A DNA stretch of 64,000 nt from Petrosia ficiformis (lineage: Eukaryota; Porifera; Demospongiae; Haplosclerida; Petrosiidae). The position numbers and the translations under genes were made by a program. This document shows, one piece after another, positions 24,701-36,930 of the stretch. Location: positions 6,406,001 to 6,470,000 of the forward strand of contig OX345636.1 of assembly GCA_947044365.1 (NCBI GenBank), given 5' to 3'. The notes under the pieces are model-generated. The model ran no database searches and was not told where the DNA came from. It saw nothing but the letters and a program-made list of their open reading frames with translations. Every line of letters begins with the position of its first letter. The stretch's first letter is position 1.

Positions 24701-25261
24701 TAGTATTAGTATCAACTAAATTGTACACACCTCCTTCTTCTTCAACTTAAATACTTGTCATAGCAACACAATTGAACTTGTAGGAGGTATATTACTCCTG
24801 TTTGCAGGTATATAACTAGGAATATGTATGCGCAGGGCTGCCTTGCTCGCACTAAACTGTAGGTGTGGTCAATTATCCAGAAAGGTGTGGTTTTAGTCAC
24901 ACAGATATATTCGTCTTTGACACTTAAAATGGCAGGAAAGAAGAGAGAACTTAGGACTTGTTATCTTGTGATCCTTGCAATGTACATGGAATTGTCTTGC
25001 CTCTCGTTCGCTGTCATCTAGGTCTCATTGTTTCTGTTCTTTACCTCTTAATTTCTCCTCTGTCTTCACCTCTTCTATAGCAGCCGCTCTTTGCTTCCTT
25101 TTTCTCAGTGTACATGTAGCTTGGCATCGAAGCGACAAAAGTGTGCTGTAGGTCCCTAACCCTCACTCGTCTCTACATTACAGCAGTACGGTACACGCAG
25201 TCAACTGATTAACGTGCCTGTGGTCATACGTTTAATTATTGCATTTCTAAGCGTGATTGAA

Positions 25262-25262
25262 C

Positions 25263-25305
<43 letters not shown>

Positions 25306-25322
25306 TATATTATATATATACA
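25262..25322. repeat. (TA)n microsatellite
   Basis: Almost pure alternating TA, about 60 bp. Confidence 0.95.
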
Positions 25323-25579
25323 CAAACTAAGGTGGAAATTTCACTAAACTCCCGGATTAGTTGCCTTGCACTAAGGTGCTCGGCAATTATCACATTTTCA
25401 TCACATTCCTTCTAGATCATATGAAGATTTCAACATGCAACAAGTTATGCCTCGAGGAATGGATCAAGCCAGCAAGAAAGCACCACAACCACAATGAGGT
25501 AAGTGTTTATTATATAATATTATTATAATATAATATATAAATATTATATATAATTTATACATGTCTCGGCTGTATTTTT

Positions 25580-25830
25580 TTGGAGCATTGGGCCCCCCCT
25601 TACCAATATTTTGCCCCCCCTTGAACATTGACAAATAATAATTAATGATTTTCAATAACAATCATACATACATATGTACACCTACTGTATACAAAGTAAC
25701 AATTAGCCTACGAATGCATGTGGAGTGAGCTTTGAGCCTCTACTATACGTAAAATTTTCTCCCGAACCCCTGCAGCTTTACACGTGTTTAAACATAAACT
25801 GGGGGGCTTTGCCCCCCCCCCCCTTCATTC
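25580..25830. repeat. C-rich tracts of a probable transposon remnant
   Basis: GGGCCCCCCCTTACCAATAT and TTTTGCCCCCCCTTGAAC near 25590-25630, and GGGGGGCTTTGCCCCC near 25802, resemble the G/C-run edges of the element at 35004-35512. No complete ends were found. Confidence 0.4.
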
Positions 25831-28384
25831 CCAGACACACATATTTTATTCATAAATAATATTGCCCAGTCAGGGTATTTAAATTGTATAGATCTGCTGA
25901 GTCATAACCTTTAAACTATACCATGAAATTGAGTGAACCCACAATGACACTGCACAAAATTTATGTTGTCTGAGATGTGTTTCTGGTTTCCACTATATAT
26001 TCCAGTTCATACTATGAAGTGGGATCTATACTAAATAAATCCCTCATTAGAGCGTCTAACATCAAACGGAATTATTGATGCTATGGTTTATTATATACAT
26101 GTATCTATATTATGTATTTCATACCAGAAACTCATGAAAGGGAATGACTCCCACACAAATTATAGTAATTACACAAGTGATGTTTCTTATCATATAATCC
26201 AGTTTAGGTTACATGTTCAGAACTAGATATCATGTATAATAAACTCTGTCTATAGTGACTACCTGTGCATGTGGGATACATGTGTTTTATACCTTTTGTA
26301 TGTACTGTATCTATTAGTTAAAATAAGACATGCTAAATTCTATCATATCAAATTTCAAAGTGTGTATGTATTTATGTTAAGTTCAGTACAATCATCACAG
26401 AGATATGTGTCTCATTATATTTGTATGGAAATCCTATTCATGAGCTTCTGATATATGTACGTGTAATAATTATAATCTTCCCCTGTCCTGATCACTGTGT
26501 GGTAATGATTCATTATTTCCATAGTCCTGGTAACAGGATCAACTGGAATGTTTAATTTTAGGATTCAGGCAACAATGAATATATTTCTTTTCCGCAATTG
26601 ATAATTGAAGTTGGTCATCCAATCAAACTCATAATCACACCTAATATCATAAAGGATCATTCCTACATTGTACATGTATGATTATTGGTCATTCCAATGT
26701 AGCCAGTGGAGGTGGCTTATAACTGAAATAGTTTAATAGCAAACTCTCCAGTCTCATTACCAGGACTATGGACACAATGGTTTGATTTTACAGTATGTCT
26801 TCAGTGTATGGGAATGAGACTGTGTAATAATACATGTACGTATGTCATATGAACAGATGTTGTATATTGTCAGTATATTAATACTCTTATCTACAAGTAC
26901 ATGTAACTTGTGATATTTACTAGTAACATAATTATAAAGTCTATAAAGACACATTAGTTCACTAAATCATATATATAATTATACTATATAAACCAGTGTG
27001 TTATGAATGGAAAGATCATTACTATTATATATAACAAGAAATGATTTTCATACATGTAAATATAATACTACTAGTTCATCTATTAGTGTTTCATCTACTA
27101 ATTACTGTAGATTCATTTCATATATATCATCAAATGTGATCAATTCTTATAAAACAGGTACTTTCATTATTCAATTAGTGAAGTAATGTCCTCTCTTTAA
27201 ATGTTTACTATTCTGTTATTATATCAGAAGACTAATAAGTGTACTTCAAATTTTGTTAGTTTCCTATATATACAAAATGACAGAATCATGATAGTTTAAG
27301 GAGAGGATATTGAATATCAAAAGTACATATTTAATATCTCATAGTTTGTCACAAACACAAATCTGATTGAGTTACTTTTGTATTCAAGACAGTAGTCAAA
27401 AGTGTCCTACATTGAAGATAGTAATTAGTGGTATTCATATTCACATTGGTAGTTAGGAATTAGATAAGCTTTTTGGGTTCATTGTTAATTATAAATGAAA
27501 TGGTAATGTACAGACCAGAAGTAGACAAAACAGGAGTAGATAGAACACAACAAGTCAATATCAAGTATAATAGATAATGAGTATGTGTTTAATTAATCAC
27601 ATGATGTATATAACAATTATGTGTAAGAAACAAAATGGTTTGTGTAATTTGTGTTGATACAATTTATATTACATAAAGTGTGTGTATTAAATATAAAACA
27701 ATGAATCATGTCAAATATGTAAATATCAACTTGTAAATTTCATGTTCTTCTCTTATAATTATAATTATCACTAATTACAATCCAATTATCTGTACATCAC
27801 TAATTATAATATTATAAATCTCTTCCTGATGTTACATGTAATCATAATATTGTCCTGATTCATGTACTCCTGTTTCATATAATCACACTTCATCTACTAA
27901 TTAATTTCCATTTATAAATTATATATGAGTCTGGTTGAGTTATTATGTGTACAAGACAGTATCTAGAGACATGTATCTGTATCCCAGCTGATACACAAGG
28001 TTTAGAGAGGATTTAAGTTTGTGAGATTATTATGATTATAATTATATTAAAATTAATGATAATACATGAATTACAAGTAGATGAAATGTGAGTAGACAAA
28101 ACAGGAGTAGATGAACCTGTTCTAAATAGTAATCATGAGAGGTGACATTATTAGTAAACTTATTATAATATCAGTTACATAACATAATAATAATTGATAC
28201 AGATAACAGGTGATAATGATTACTGATCCAATTATCAATACTTCACTAATTCAATATTATTATCAAACATGTGATGTACTAGTTATGTAATTTTAATAAT
28301 GTGTGTAATAATATCATGTTACTACAAAGGGTCTATATGTATACATGTATGTAATGTTATATAATATACAATATGTTTTATTAC

Positions 28385-28900
28385 CTGTATGTATGATAAC
28401 TTTAGACACTCTGAAACAAAGTGTGTCGTTATGAAGGTATTCTGTGTTGTTATCAGCATTGTAGGGTAGCTCCATGTGAGGAACGACTTGATGTTTAAGA
28501 CATGACCATGGTGTTGTATCTCCATCCACTACTCTTGTACGAGCTGCTATTGATGCATTGTAGTGGTCAACGATCGTTTCCACATGTGCCTTATCCTCCC
28601 TCCAGTTTAGCAATTGAATAGTAATCTCACTATTCAATGGCCAGTTCAAAGTCTCATCATACTCCCCCTTCATGAGACCTACACCTACACTTAGGTGTGT
28701 ATCTTTTCCAGAAGCAAACCCGTTGGCCTTAACAACTAGTTGTAATTTATATCCATATATTCCAGAGTAAAAAGGTACACTAAACCACACATTATCAACT
28801 CTCTTGTGTTCATTGTAGTTGTACATTGTTAGTGTACATGGAGGGAGGAGGTGTGTGGACTGAGTCTCAGGAGGGATACACCAGGTTGGTATATCAGTAC
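28385..28900 (-). CDS. TRAF-type MATH domain, internal exon
   Basis: This 516-nt cassette runs from acceptor TTATCATAG|GT to donor ACAG|GTAATA, phase 1 on both sides. It starts G-TDIPTWCIPPE and continues MYNYNEHKRVDNVWFSVPFY, GYKLQLVVKANG, ASGKDTHLSVGVGLMKGEYD, LNWPL, ITIQLLNWREDKAHVE, then HMELPYNADNNTEYLHND and TLCFRVSKVIIHTG. All TRAF-C core strands are present. The frame runs past the donor without meaning, so I place the exon end at 28385. The region just downstream on this strand (28265-28340) is similar to 40755-40815, evidence of older segmental copying within the cluster. Next candidate exon on this strand is 22175-22701, 5.7 kb away. Confidence 0.85.
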
Positions 28901-29211
28901 CTATGATAATAAATATAATAGTTAATACAATAAATTAATTTACATAATTATAATATCTTCATGAGGTATAGTAACTATACTATTATTAGTAATGTGTAAA
29001 TATATTTGAATAGTATATCATGAAAAGAAGTGGTCACAATATAACTGATCAGGAATGTATAATTATAATATGTGAGTGTTGTATATAATAGATATGTTTA
29101 TTATACTATACTTTTATGTATAGTTTAATAACTAGCATAACAATAATTATTAATATACTAGTTAATTACAATTATAGTATGTGGATATTGTATGTAATTG
29201 TTATATCATAC

Positions 29212-29300
29212 ATGTACCTCTGATCTCCACATGTAATATATTGTTATTGATGGTATGATGTCATCACAGTATCAATATATTACATGTGTACATGTGCAGG
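29212..29300. repeat. Imperfect hairpin, copy 1 of a pair
   Basis: Inverted repeats ACATGTAATATATTG and CAATATATTACATGT around a GATGTCATCACAG centre. A diverged copy with the same architecture (ACATGGAATATAT and ATATATATTCCATGT around a CATCACAG centre) lies at 29750-29835. Confidence 0.65.
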
Positions 29301-29535
29301 TATGCTACATGTACATGTTATAATAATTATTATAATAATGTTATATAGTATGTTGTGTTGTGTATAATAGGTATATACAATACTACATGTTATAATAATT
29401 ATTATAATAATGTTATATAGTATGTGGTGTTGTTTATAATAGATATGTACAATACTACATGTTATATTAATTATTATAATAATGTTATATAGTATGTGGT
29501 GTTGTTTATAATAGATATGTAATATTCTACATGTC
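29300..29535. repeat. 72-bp tandem repeat, 3 copies
   Basis: The unit contains TTATAATAATTATTATAATA, TGTTATATAGTATGTGGTGT and TGTTTATAATAGATATG. Period is 71-72 bp, which keeps a minus-strand frame open; it is not a gene. Confidence 0.9.
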
Positions 29536-29737
29536 ATGTATAATTATAATTAAACAATACTCACATATTTTAGTTTAGGAACTAACAACTATTGCTCTAC
29601 CTAAATTCCAAATTTAGTTATTTTCCTGTTCAAAATGACTAGTAATGAACATTTAAATGTAAGCATTTGACCAAATTATTATTTGATTTTCATATCCATA
29701 AGTCACATATGAGTGTTGTTTGTAATAGTTATATAAT

Positions 29738-29845
29738 ACATGTACCTACAAGTCCCACATGGAATATATTTTTATTGAGAGTGTGGTCACTGTTGTATCA
29801 TCACAGTGATAATATATATTCCATGTGTACATGTGGAGGTATACT
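29738..29845. repeat. Imperfect hairpin, copy 2 of a pair
   Basis: Diverged second copy of the hairpin at 29212-29300, also preceded by a GAGTGTTGTTTGTAATAG-type segment. Confidence 0.6.
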
Positions 29846-30291
29846 ATAACTGTTTTGTACATGTAGCATGGAAATGAAGTGGAAATGTTATTCCTTTCCA
29901 GTAGTTATGGAATGGATTATGGATTCACTCCTTATCTTCTAAATAGACCTGTTAATTGTAGAATGTCATCTTTCTGTCAACATTTATCATGTGTCACTCA
30001 CTACAAGTGATTATGAAACATGATATTTGTGTCCCTTTGATAATTGGTGTATAATTGGGATTTAAAATGTTTTGTTATTAATATCAGGTGTTATTAATTG
30101 TGTCACATACATCATGTATTTGTACTTTAGTATTCAATTACATGTACACAGTGTAACATGTATAATCAGGTTCATGTTTCGTGTATATATCCTGACAGGG
30201 GTAGGGTTTATATCATACTATTGTAGTATAGTATCATAATAACATCTAATATCGAGTTTATTTACATGAAGTACAAGTGTATAATTGTTAT

Positions 30292-30591
30292 TGGGGCGAG
30301 CCTGAGCGAGCCCCACACTTATCTCTTAGCTGGAAAGTTTGCATTATATGTATATATATATATATGTTTGCATACATATTCCATAAAAATATTTTTATTC
30401 CTATGTGTTAACGAATTTAAACCACATAGGCGCCATGCCTAGTTTACAGAGTATGGGTTGACACATTGCATATGTTTGGAAACCTTATTAGGGATTCAAA
30501 CATTAAAGGGAATAAATTCAGACAACTAACCACTAAAACTGATAATTAAGAAATTAAACACTTTAAGCGGCACCTCCTCAGGCTCGCCCCA
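30292..30591. mobile_element. Inverted-repeat element with GGGGCGAGCCTGAG ends (300 bp)
   Basis: TGGGGCGAGCCTGAG at 30292-30306 is matched exactly by its reverse complement at 30577-30591. The left end has an additional CGAGCCCCA, so it can also fold on itself. No clear target duplication. The GC-rich ends stand out from the AT-rich interior. Confidence 0.7.
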
Positions 30592-30621
30592 CAATGATTA
30601 GCATTCATGCTAGCTAATATG

Positions 30622-30895
30622 CACTGGTATGTCATCTGTTATGTACTGGTGTGTCATCTGTTATGTACTGGTGTGTCATCTGTTATGTACTGGTGTGTCA
30701 TCTGTTATGTACTGGTGTGTCATCTACATGTACCATGTACAGGTGTGTCATCTGTTATGTACTGGTGTGTCATCTATTATGTACTGGTGTATCATCTGTT
30801 ATGTACAGGTGTGTCATCTATTATGTACTGGTGTGTCATCTATTATGTACTGATGTATCATTTATTATGTAATGGTGTGTCATGCATTATGTAGT
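30622..30895. repeat. 22-bp minisatellite, about 12 copies
   Basis: TGTCATCTGTTATGTACTGG-TG repeated with few changes. Three phases of open frame (VICYVLVCHLLCTGVSS) are repeat translations. Confidence 0.95.
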
Positions 30896-31524
30896 GTCAT
30901 GTACTATGCTCTCATGTGTCATTGATACACTGCTACATCATGGATGACACACTAGTACATAATAATTATTTTAGTACATAGTCTACATACAACATCCAAT
31001 ATTTATGAATATTTATCTTAAATCATCCAATAAATGTTTTATAATTGATTTTTTAATAAATATATTATAATATTATCCCATACTACACAAAGGATCAGTA
31101 CATTTGTACATTGTTATCACGAATATAGTGTACATGTATATGTTTGCTAATAATATTAGTAGCCATATATTTGTCATAGCAACTGGGCTATAGAAACTTG
31201 CTACATGTACATGTATGTACATTTTGCTACTTCCACACACACAGATCTCTAATAAAGAAACTAGATTCTCTTTTTTGACACAAATAGGATAGTGATGTCC
31301 TCGTAGATGACTAAGCTAATCATAATGGAAGGAGGTTAGTACCTATATATAACAGTAGCCCATGTATGAATAAACTGTTCAATGATATGTAGGAGTGTTT
31401 GACATCTGTATTACACACTGTACTAGTTAATTTATAAATACACAAAAGATTTTTAAATTTGCTTAAATTGTCATCCCGTTGTTTCTGAAAAATAAAATGA
31501 AATTAATCCAGCTCTAGTAACTAC

Positions 31525-31600
31525 AGTACATGTACATGTACATGTACATGTATAATTGTACATGTACATGTAAATGTGCATGTACATGTATGTCAATAAA
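31525..31600. repeat. (ACATGT)n tract
   Basis: Runs of the palindromic hexamer ACATGT around 31527-31590. Confidence 0.9.
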
Positions 31601-32694
31601 ACATCACTATACTGTACAGTAATTATTCAATAGATCTGCACTACAATACATTTACATTTACATGTACATGTACAATATCACAAAATATTCATTCATATCA
31701 ACCCATCAAGTGTTTAGGAGTACATAATATTATATTAAATGTTCACTATTATCAGATAGAGTACGTTATGATAGGATGAGTAAATTATACATTGTTATCA
31801 TAAATACATGGTTACTATGGAAACATTTTACTTGTATTTACATATTAGTAGCTAATCACATGTACATATTTACCAAATAAAGCTACTACATGTGTGTTTT
31901 ATGCAAAATTATAATGTTGATGATTATTAAATATGTTTTATATTCATATCTAATTGATAATTATACCTATGTACATTATGATGATATAACTTTAGGATAT
32001 GAAAATTATATTACATATGATAATGAAGTAACTATATATACATGTATTATATAAAGTACATGTAATTGAATAATATATCCTATTAGAGGTTATTTGATTA
32101 CATCATTTACATGATAATACATAAAAAGTAAACTGTGTCACACTGTGAGTCTGATATTTTGAGTGGTAAACTACTATACAAAACAATAATAACAGTATCC
32201 ATTACATGTACTTGTTGTGTTCTACTACTGGTAATATAATGTTGATAAAACCCTTTAGTCTGGTAGTTCCTAAGTGTAGTTGAATAACATACTAGGTATA
32301 TATGATTACAACTATTCTGTTTCCACATAATACAATAGAATCAAGCTTTCTTTTACCACTCATTTCATGAAGAATATCTGGTAAATCCCAGAGTATGAAA
32401 TATTGTGACATCATTTAAATAACCTCTCAACTATTTAAAAGAAGCTGGTATTTATCATTCATATTTTTAATCCTCATTTATTATGTACATGTATTGTATT
32501 TGTATTGACCTCTTCATGATGAGATCATGTAGATATAATCAAAGATTGATATTAATATAAATGATGTTACAGACATGCTAAGTGAGCGTTGGTTCTGCTG
32601 GTTAGTCTACTGTTCATCAGCTTATAGTCCAGTTAGGTATTTGAGAAGATAGAAACAGCTGGCTTTGAAGTTAGCTTTAGAATTAGTACAATCC

Positions 32695-32812
32695 TATGGT
32701 CTTCAGCCATCAAGGAATCTGGTGGCTCAGATAGTAAAAGTGCCTGACTAGATACTAGAGGTCCATGGTTCAATCCCCATTCATAGTCCATGCAGACTTA
32801 TATTATTTTTTT
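32695..32812 (+). repeat. tRNA-derived SINE-like unit
   Basis: The stretch has a pol III A-box-like TGGCTCAGATAGT (32723-32735) and an exact B-box GGTTCAATCC (32767-32776) at tRNA-like spacing. A T7 run (32806-32812) could terminate pol III. The acceptor and anticodon stems do not pair well, so I do not call a functional tRNA. A tRNA-derived SINE head or decayed tRNA gene fits best. Confidence 0.5.
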
Positions 32813-32904
32813 CTAATACACATGTACTTGTACCTTATGAAATTAGCCTTATGTCTAAAGTAGACTAGTGTTTAATAGTACATGTACATGTACATGTATA
32901 TAGT

Positions 32905-33370
32905 AATACTTGTGCATGTACACACTGGATATACATGTACATGTATAGGTGTTTAGTATTGATATTGTACAGGTAGTGTTAAATATTATAATTATATATT
33001 ATACATGTACACACTGGATATACATGTACATGTATAGGTGTTTAGTATATTGATATTGTACAGGTAGTGTTTAATATTATATATAGTAATACATGTACAC
33101 ACTGGATATACATGTACATGTATAGGTGTTTAGTATTGATATTGTACAGGTAGTGTTTAATATTATATATAGTAATACATGTACACACTGGATATACATG
33201 TACATGTATAGGTGTTTAGTATTGATATTGTACAGGTAGTGTTTAATATTATATATAGTAATACATGTACACACTGGATATACATGTACATGTATAGGTG
33301 TTTAGTATTGATATTGTACAGGTAGTGTTTAATATTATATATAGTAATACATGTACACACTGGATATATA
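32905..33370. repeat. 86-bp minisatellite, about 5 copies
   Basis: The unit contains ATAGTAATACATGTACACAC, TGGATATACATGTACATGTA, TAGGTGTTTAGTATTGATAT and TGTACAGGTAGTGTTTAATA. Copies 33077-33350 are virtually identical. Confidence 0.95.
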
Positions 33371-33559
33371 ACCTATTAGATGTATATGTACATATTATTG
33401 TAATACATGTAGTATAATATAAGTATAATAAACATGTATGTACTGTACTAGATATATAATCAGTATACTAGTATACTAGTGATATTTCATAGTATGATAA
33501 ACATAGTTATGATTGTACAGATAAGATATACAATATCATAAAAAGATGATGTTTATACA

Positions 33560-34340
33560 TGTATGATAAACCAATACATGTAAGTGTATATACTGTACAT
33601 GTAAAGGTGTTTAGTATTGATGTTGTACTGGTAGTGTATACATGTAAGTGTTGATACAAGTCACATGTACATGTATGATAAACCAGTACATGTAAGTGTA
33701 TATACTGTACATGTAAAGGTGTTTAGTATTGATGTTGTACTGGTAGTGTATACATGTAAGTGTTGATACAAGTCACATGTACATGTATGATAAACCAGTA
33801 CATGTAAGTGTATATACTGTACATTAAAGGTGTTTAGTATTGATGTTGTACTGGTAGTGTATACATGTAAGTGTTGATACAAGTCACATGTACATGTATG
33901 ATAAACCAGTACATGTAAGTGTATATACTGTACATGTAAAGGTGTTTAGTATTGATGGTGTACTGGTAGTGTATACATGTAAGTGTTGATACAAGTCACA
34001 TGTACATGTATGATAAACCAGTACATGTAAGTATATATACTGTACATGTAAAGGTGTTTAGTATTGATGTTGTACAGGTAGTGTATACATGTAAGTGTTG
34101 ATACAAGTCACATGTACATGTATGATAAACCAGTACATGTAAGTGTATATACTGTACATGTAAAGGTGTTTAGTATTGATGTTGTACAGGTAGTGTATAC
34201 ATGTAAGTGTTGATACAAGTCACATGTACATGTATGATAAACCAGTACATCAAAGTGTATAATACTGTACATGTACATGTATAGGTGTTTAGTATTGATG
34301 TTGTACAGGTAGTGTATACATGTAAATGTTGATACAAGTC
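33560..34340. repeat. 112-bp minisatellite, about 7 copies
   Basis: The unit contains GTATACATGTAAGTGTTGAT, ACAAGTCACATGTACATGTA, TGATAAACCAGTACATGTAA and AAAGGTGTTTAGTATTGATG. It shares the GGTGTTTAGTATTGAT block with the 86-bp array just upstream, so the two arrays are related. Confidence 0.95.
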
Positions 34341-34639
34341 ACATGTACATGTATATAAGTGTCACTTTGTTTGTATATTACTTGCTACATGTGACTGATT
34401 AGGTGTAAGTGATCCAACAGTAGCTGCATGTGTCAGTATACATGACTTACAGCTGGCAGTGAATAAAATTTCAGCAGTTGTATTCAATTTGTGGTTTATA
34501 CATGTACATGTATGGTTGGTTTAATTTTACTGGACCATGTAGTTTTGGGCCAATATATAATTATATTTTAAATAATGTTTACAAAGTGTTTTCTGAGCTT
34601 GCATGATATTGTAAACTTTATTTTGATTCCAATAGCATC

Positions 34640-34830
34640 TCAGAAGACAAGAAAGTTCTTCGCAATGACTCCTTCATCAGCAATTCTCTTCAAAACTTCC
34701 TCCAAGCTCTCTAGGTACTGAGTAAGGGTAGATCCAGACACCAAAATATCATCAATGTAACAATGTGTCCTATTTTGATTATAATCTGAGCTGGCTTGAA
34801 ATGGGATTCCCTGATCAATGAACTGTGAGA
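34640..34830 (-). pseudogene. Ty3/gypsy-type reverse transcriptase fragment, inverted part
   Basis: The minus strand reads QGIPFQASSDYNQNRTHCYI followed by DDILVSGSTLTQYLESLEEV and LKRIADEGV. The YIDDIL catalytic motif and the following LEEVLKRL-type helix are those of a Ty3/gypsy-class retrotransposon RT. No LTRs, protease or integrase were found. It is a short relic lying in opposite orientation to the RT continuation at 34860-35003. Confidence 0.8.
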
Positions 34831-34859
34831 AACACTAGCATAGTAAGTGCAGATTTTTA

Positions 34860-35003
34860 ACTAATAATGTAGAGTACTTTGGCTATGTAATAGATGAGAA
34901 GGGATTGCATTCCTAAGACAAAAAGCTTGAAGCTATTCGTAATGCCCCAGTACCCTAGAATGTGCAACAGATGAGATTCTTGCTAGGGCTTGTCTACTAC
35001 AAT
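34860..35003 (+). pseudogene. Ty3/gypsy-type RT continuation, broken
   Basis: The plus strand reads VEYFGYVIDEKGLHS, stop, DKKLEAIRNAPVP, stop, NVQQMRFLLGLVYYN. This is the RT thumb/connection region (LGY-I...GI...K..AI...P.P....LR.FLG...YY) that normally follows the YIDD block. Two in-frame stops are present. After the transposon at 35004-35512 the same domain resumes in a shifted frame (FPNLASVLYPLLTLT, 35530-35575). Confidence 0.8.
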
Positions 35004-35512
35004 CAGGGCTGCATTTAGGGGGGGGGGGGGGGGGGCATTCGCCCTCCCTAAGGGAGTTCCTGCCCCCCCTAGACTTTCATGAGTGTGACGTAAAAGTAAA
35101 TACCACTTGCATAGTCAGCACACAGTTCAGCATTTCCATAATTTTCACCATTCAACACTTAGACCAGCTATACAGATACATGAAAGAGATCAAAATCATT
35201 AATGATTACTGATTTTGATCTCTTTCATGTTATATCTGTATAGTCTAAGTCTTAAATGGTGCAATGCTGAACTGTGTGCTGACATTGCTGTAGTTTTCGT
35301 CATACAGAATGACTCTAGAGTAGATAATCAGGAAATACATGGCTAGAAATTTCAACTGTTACAGAAAAATACACAAGTGTTTCCCAAAATGTCACACAAA
35401 GTCCCTTAGTTTGCCAATATGTGCTTACGGCACATGGTAACATCGTTGCCCCCCCTACGTTCTCAAAAGTCTCATATTGCCCCCCTAGCTTCATTTTCTG
35501 TATGCAGCACTG
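35004..35512. mobile_element. Nested element with CAG-ends and G/C-run borders (509 bp)
   Basis: Ends CAGGGCTGCATTTAGGGGGG and (other strand) CAGTGCTGCATACAGAAAAT. It is flanked by ACAAT at 34999-35003 and 35513-35517. It splits the gypsy RT relic exactly between YYN and the downstream FPNLA block, so the insertion is certain. The 5-bp duplication does not fit hAT (8 bp) although the ends look hAT-like. Confidence 0.8.
35114..35283. repeat. Foldback inside the nested element
   Basis: Arms 35114-35198 and 35210-35283 pair through GTCAGCACACAGTTCAGCAT at the base and ATGAAAGAGATCAAAATCA near the tip, with a few indels. Confidence 0.85.
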
Positions 35513-35564
35513 ACAATGGTAAATGTTTTCCCTAATCTGGCTTCAGTCCTATATCCCTTATTAA

Positions 35565-36140
35565 CTCTTACAGCACTGAGCTTGTTTTAAAATTACTTCC
35601 CATTTCCAACACTGGCGACTCTATTGCATATATTTTGGCCACCGTTCACTTTCTCTATCCCAAACTTGGCTCCTTTTCCGACATGGAGCACTACTTCTAC
35701 CAACTTGCTTACCGGTACTCGAAAGTCCCCAAGCGCTTTGTAGGATTAAATCAAATGCAGTGCTCTCCTTTTTTTGACTGGAACTGGGGCAAGCAAAATG
35801 ACCCCACTGCATGTTGGCTTCAGCTACACCTACGATTTCAGGTTTTACAGCAAGGGAAATGCCTCAGGTACCCACCAGAGCACGTGGGCGGGGTCACTGA
35901 AACTACAATTTGCCTGGGCAGCGAGGGGGCTGTGCCCCCTTCGAACCCCCTCAAAACAGGGGGACACCCCCCTTTATTTAGACGAAAGGGCGGCTGAAAA
36001 AGCACCAATGTTTTAAGCCATTTTCATGGTCTTGTGCCTCACATCGATTATAAGGATTTGGAAAGCTTCGTAATGCTAGAAACACACTCCGAACCATGTA
36101 GGGGTGAAACGTCACATATGTGACATCAGTGTTCTAAGGG
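35565..36140. mobile_element. TTAA-flanked element, family 1 (576 bp)
   Basis: TTAA at 35561-35564 and 36141-36144. Ends are CTCTTACAGCACTGAG and (other strand) CCCTTAGAACACTGATG. A related 564-bp copy is at 52044-52607 in the opposite orientation and a truncated one at 47079-47320. Insertion at TTAA is typical of piggyBac and some Kolobok elements. Conserved coding-like blocks exist (AFDLILQ and ESERWPKY on the minus strand here; AFELVLQ on the plus strand of the other copy), but I do not recognise the protein. The left TTAA lies in the gypsy relic, so this is another nested insertion. Confidence 0.75.
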
Positions 36141-36664
36141 TTAAGACTAGATAGTAAGTAGAAGTAGACATCTGCTTGTGACCAAGCTATAAACACAGTC
36201 AAAACAAAATTGGTATCTAATCGATTACTCATATATTATGACAGTGACCTTCCATTACTATTAGCTACTGATGTTTCAGCTGATGTGCAGTGATTTCTCA
36301 TGTATTTCCCAATGGTCTTTGTAAATATTAATTAATATAATTATATTGTAAATAATTATGATTATATATTGGCCCAAATAGTGGTCTGGTGAAAACAATA
36401 CCACCAGGAATAGTTGATATGTCCACACTATGTTTGTGAACTCATCAAATGTAATTTTTATCAAATGTTTACTATTTAGATGTTTTGTATAGTAAGCTCT
36501 ATTTGGTTGTATTCAAGTAGATAAGCCTCATATACATGTACATGCTTCATGTAATAATTAGAGTATATATGGTATTATATTACATCAGGAGCGCATGATG
36601 GAAAAAGTAAGAGAGAAGGAGCGTGAAACTCCCACGCTTGAATACTGTTAATTAGGTATTTCTG

Positions 36665-36925
36665 TTGCATTCCCACGCTAGCAGATGTACTATTTTTAGA
36701 TACCATGTGATACAGCATGGCTTCAAGAAGAATAGATTCGTCGTTATTAAACATCGAAAAAACTTGCTACAAGATCTAGAAAGAGCTTCCCACAAGGATG
36801 TAGCAACAGAAGCAATCGATGGACTGCTTAATGGAGTTCAATTACAATTCAGTCAATCGCGAAAGGGTTTTGTTGAAAATATTACTAGCAATTTGACCTG
36901 CAAACAATTATTGGAAAAGTGTTGA
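36665..36925 (+). CDS. Unrecognised transposon ORF, C-terminal part
   Basis: An 86-codon frame opens in the left TIR (first ATG not in frame; TTG at the frame start) and ends at TGA 36923-36925. After the TIR-derived start the protein reads VIQHGFKKNRFVVIKHRKNL, then DLERASHKDVATEAIDGLLN and SRKGFVENITSNLTCKQLLE. Composition looks like a genuine basic/amphipathic protein rather than a repeat translation. I do not recognise the family. It ends 5 bp from the end of the opposite-strand frame. Confidence 0.4.
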   Translation: MHSHASRCTIFRYHVIQHGFKKNRFVVIKHRKNLLQDLERASHKDVATEAIDGLLNGVQLQFSQSRKGFVENITSNLTCKQLLEKC

Positions 36926-36930
36926 TGCTT

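Larger units (their letters stand above)
22702..28384. other. Long intron or intergenic sequence between MATH exons
   Basis: AT-rich, with a GATA-type microsatellite, a TA tract and C-rich tracts (listed separately). A minus-strand stretch near 25130-25030 reads LRKRKQRAAAIEEVKTEEKL without stops, which may be a coding remnant, but no exon could be defined. Confidence 0.4.

Noticed and set aside
30607..30894. Three overlapping plus-strand frames
   Set aside because: They are the 22-bp minisatellite read in three phases.
32716..32790. Functional tRNA gene
   Set aside because: A and B boxes are present, but acceptor and anticodon stems do not pair, so only a SINE or relic is supported.
35635..35997. 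120-codon plus-strand frame in the TTAA element
   Set aside because: The related copy at 52044-52607 does not keep it open; conservation between copies better supports short blocks on the opposite strand.
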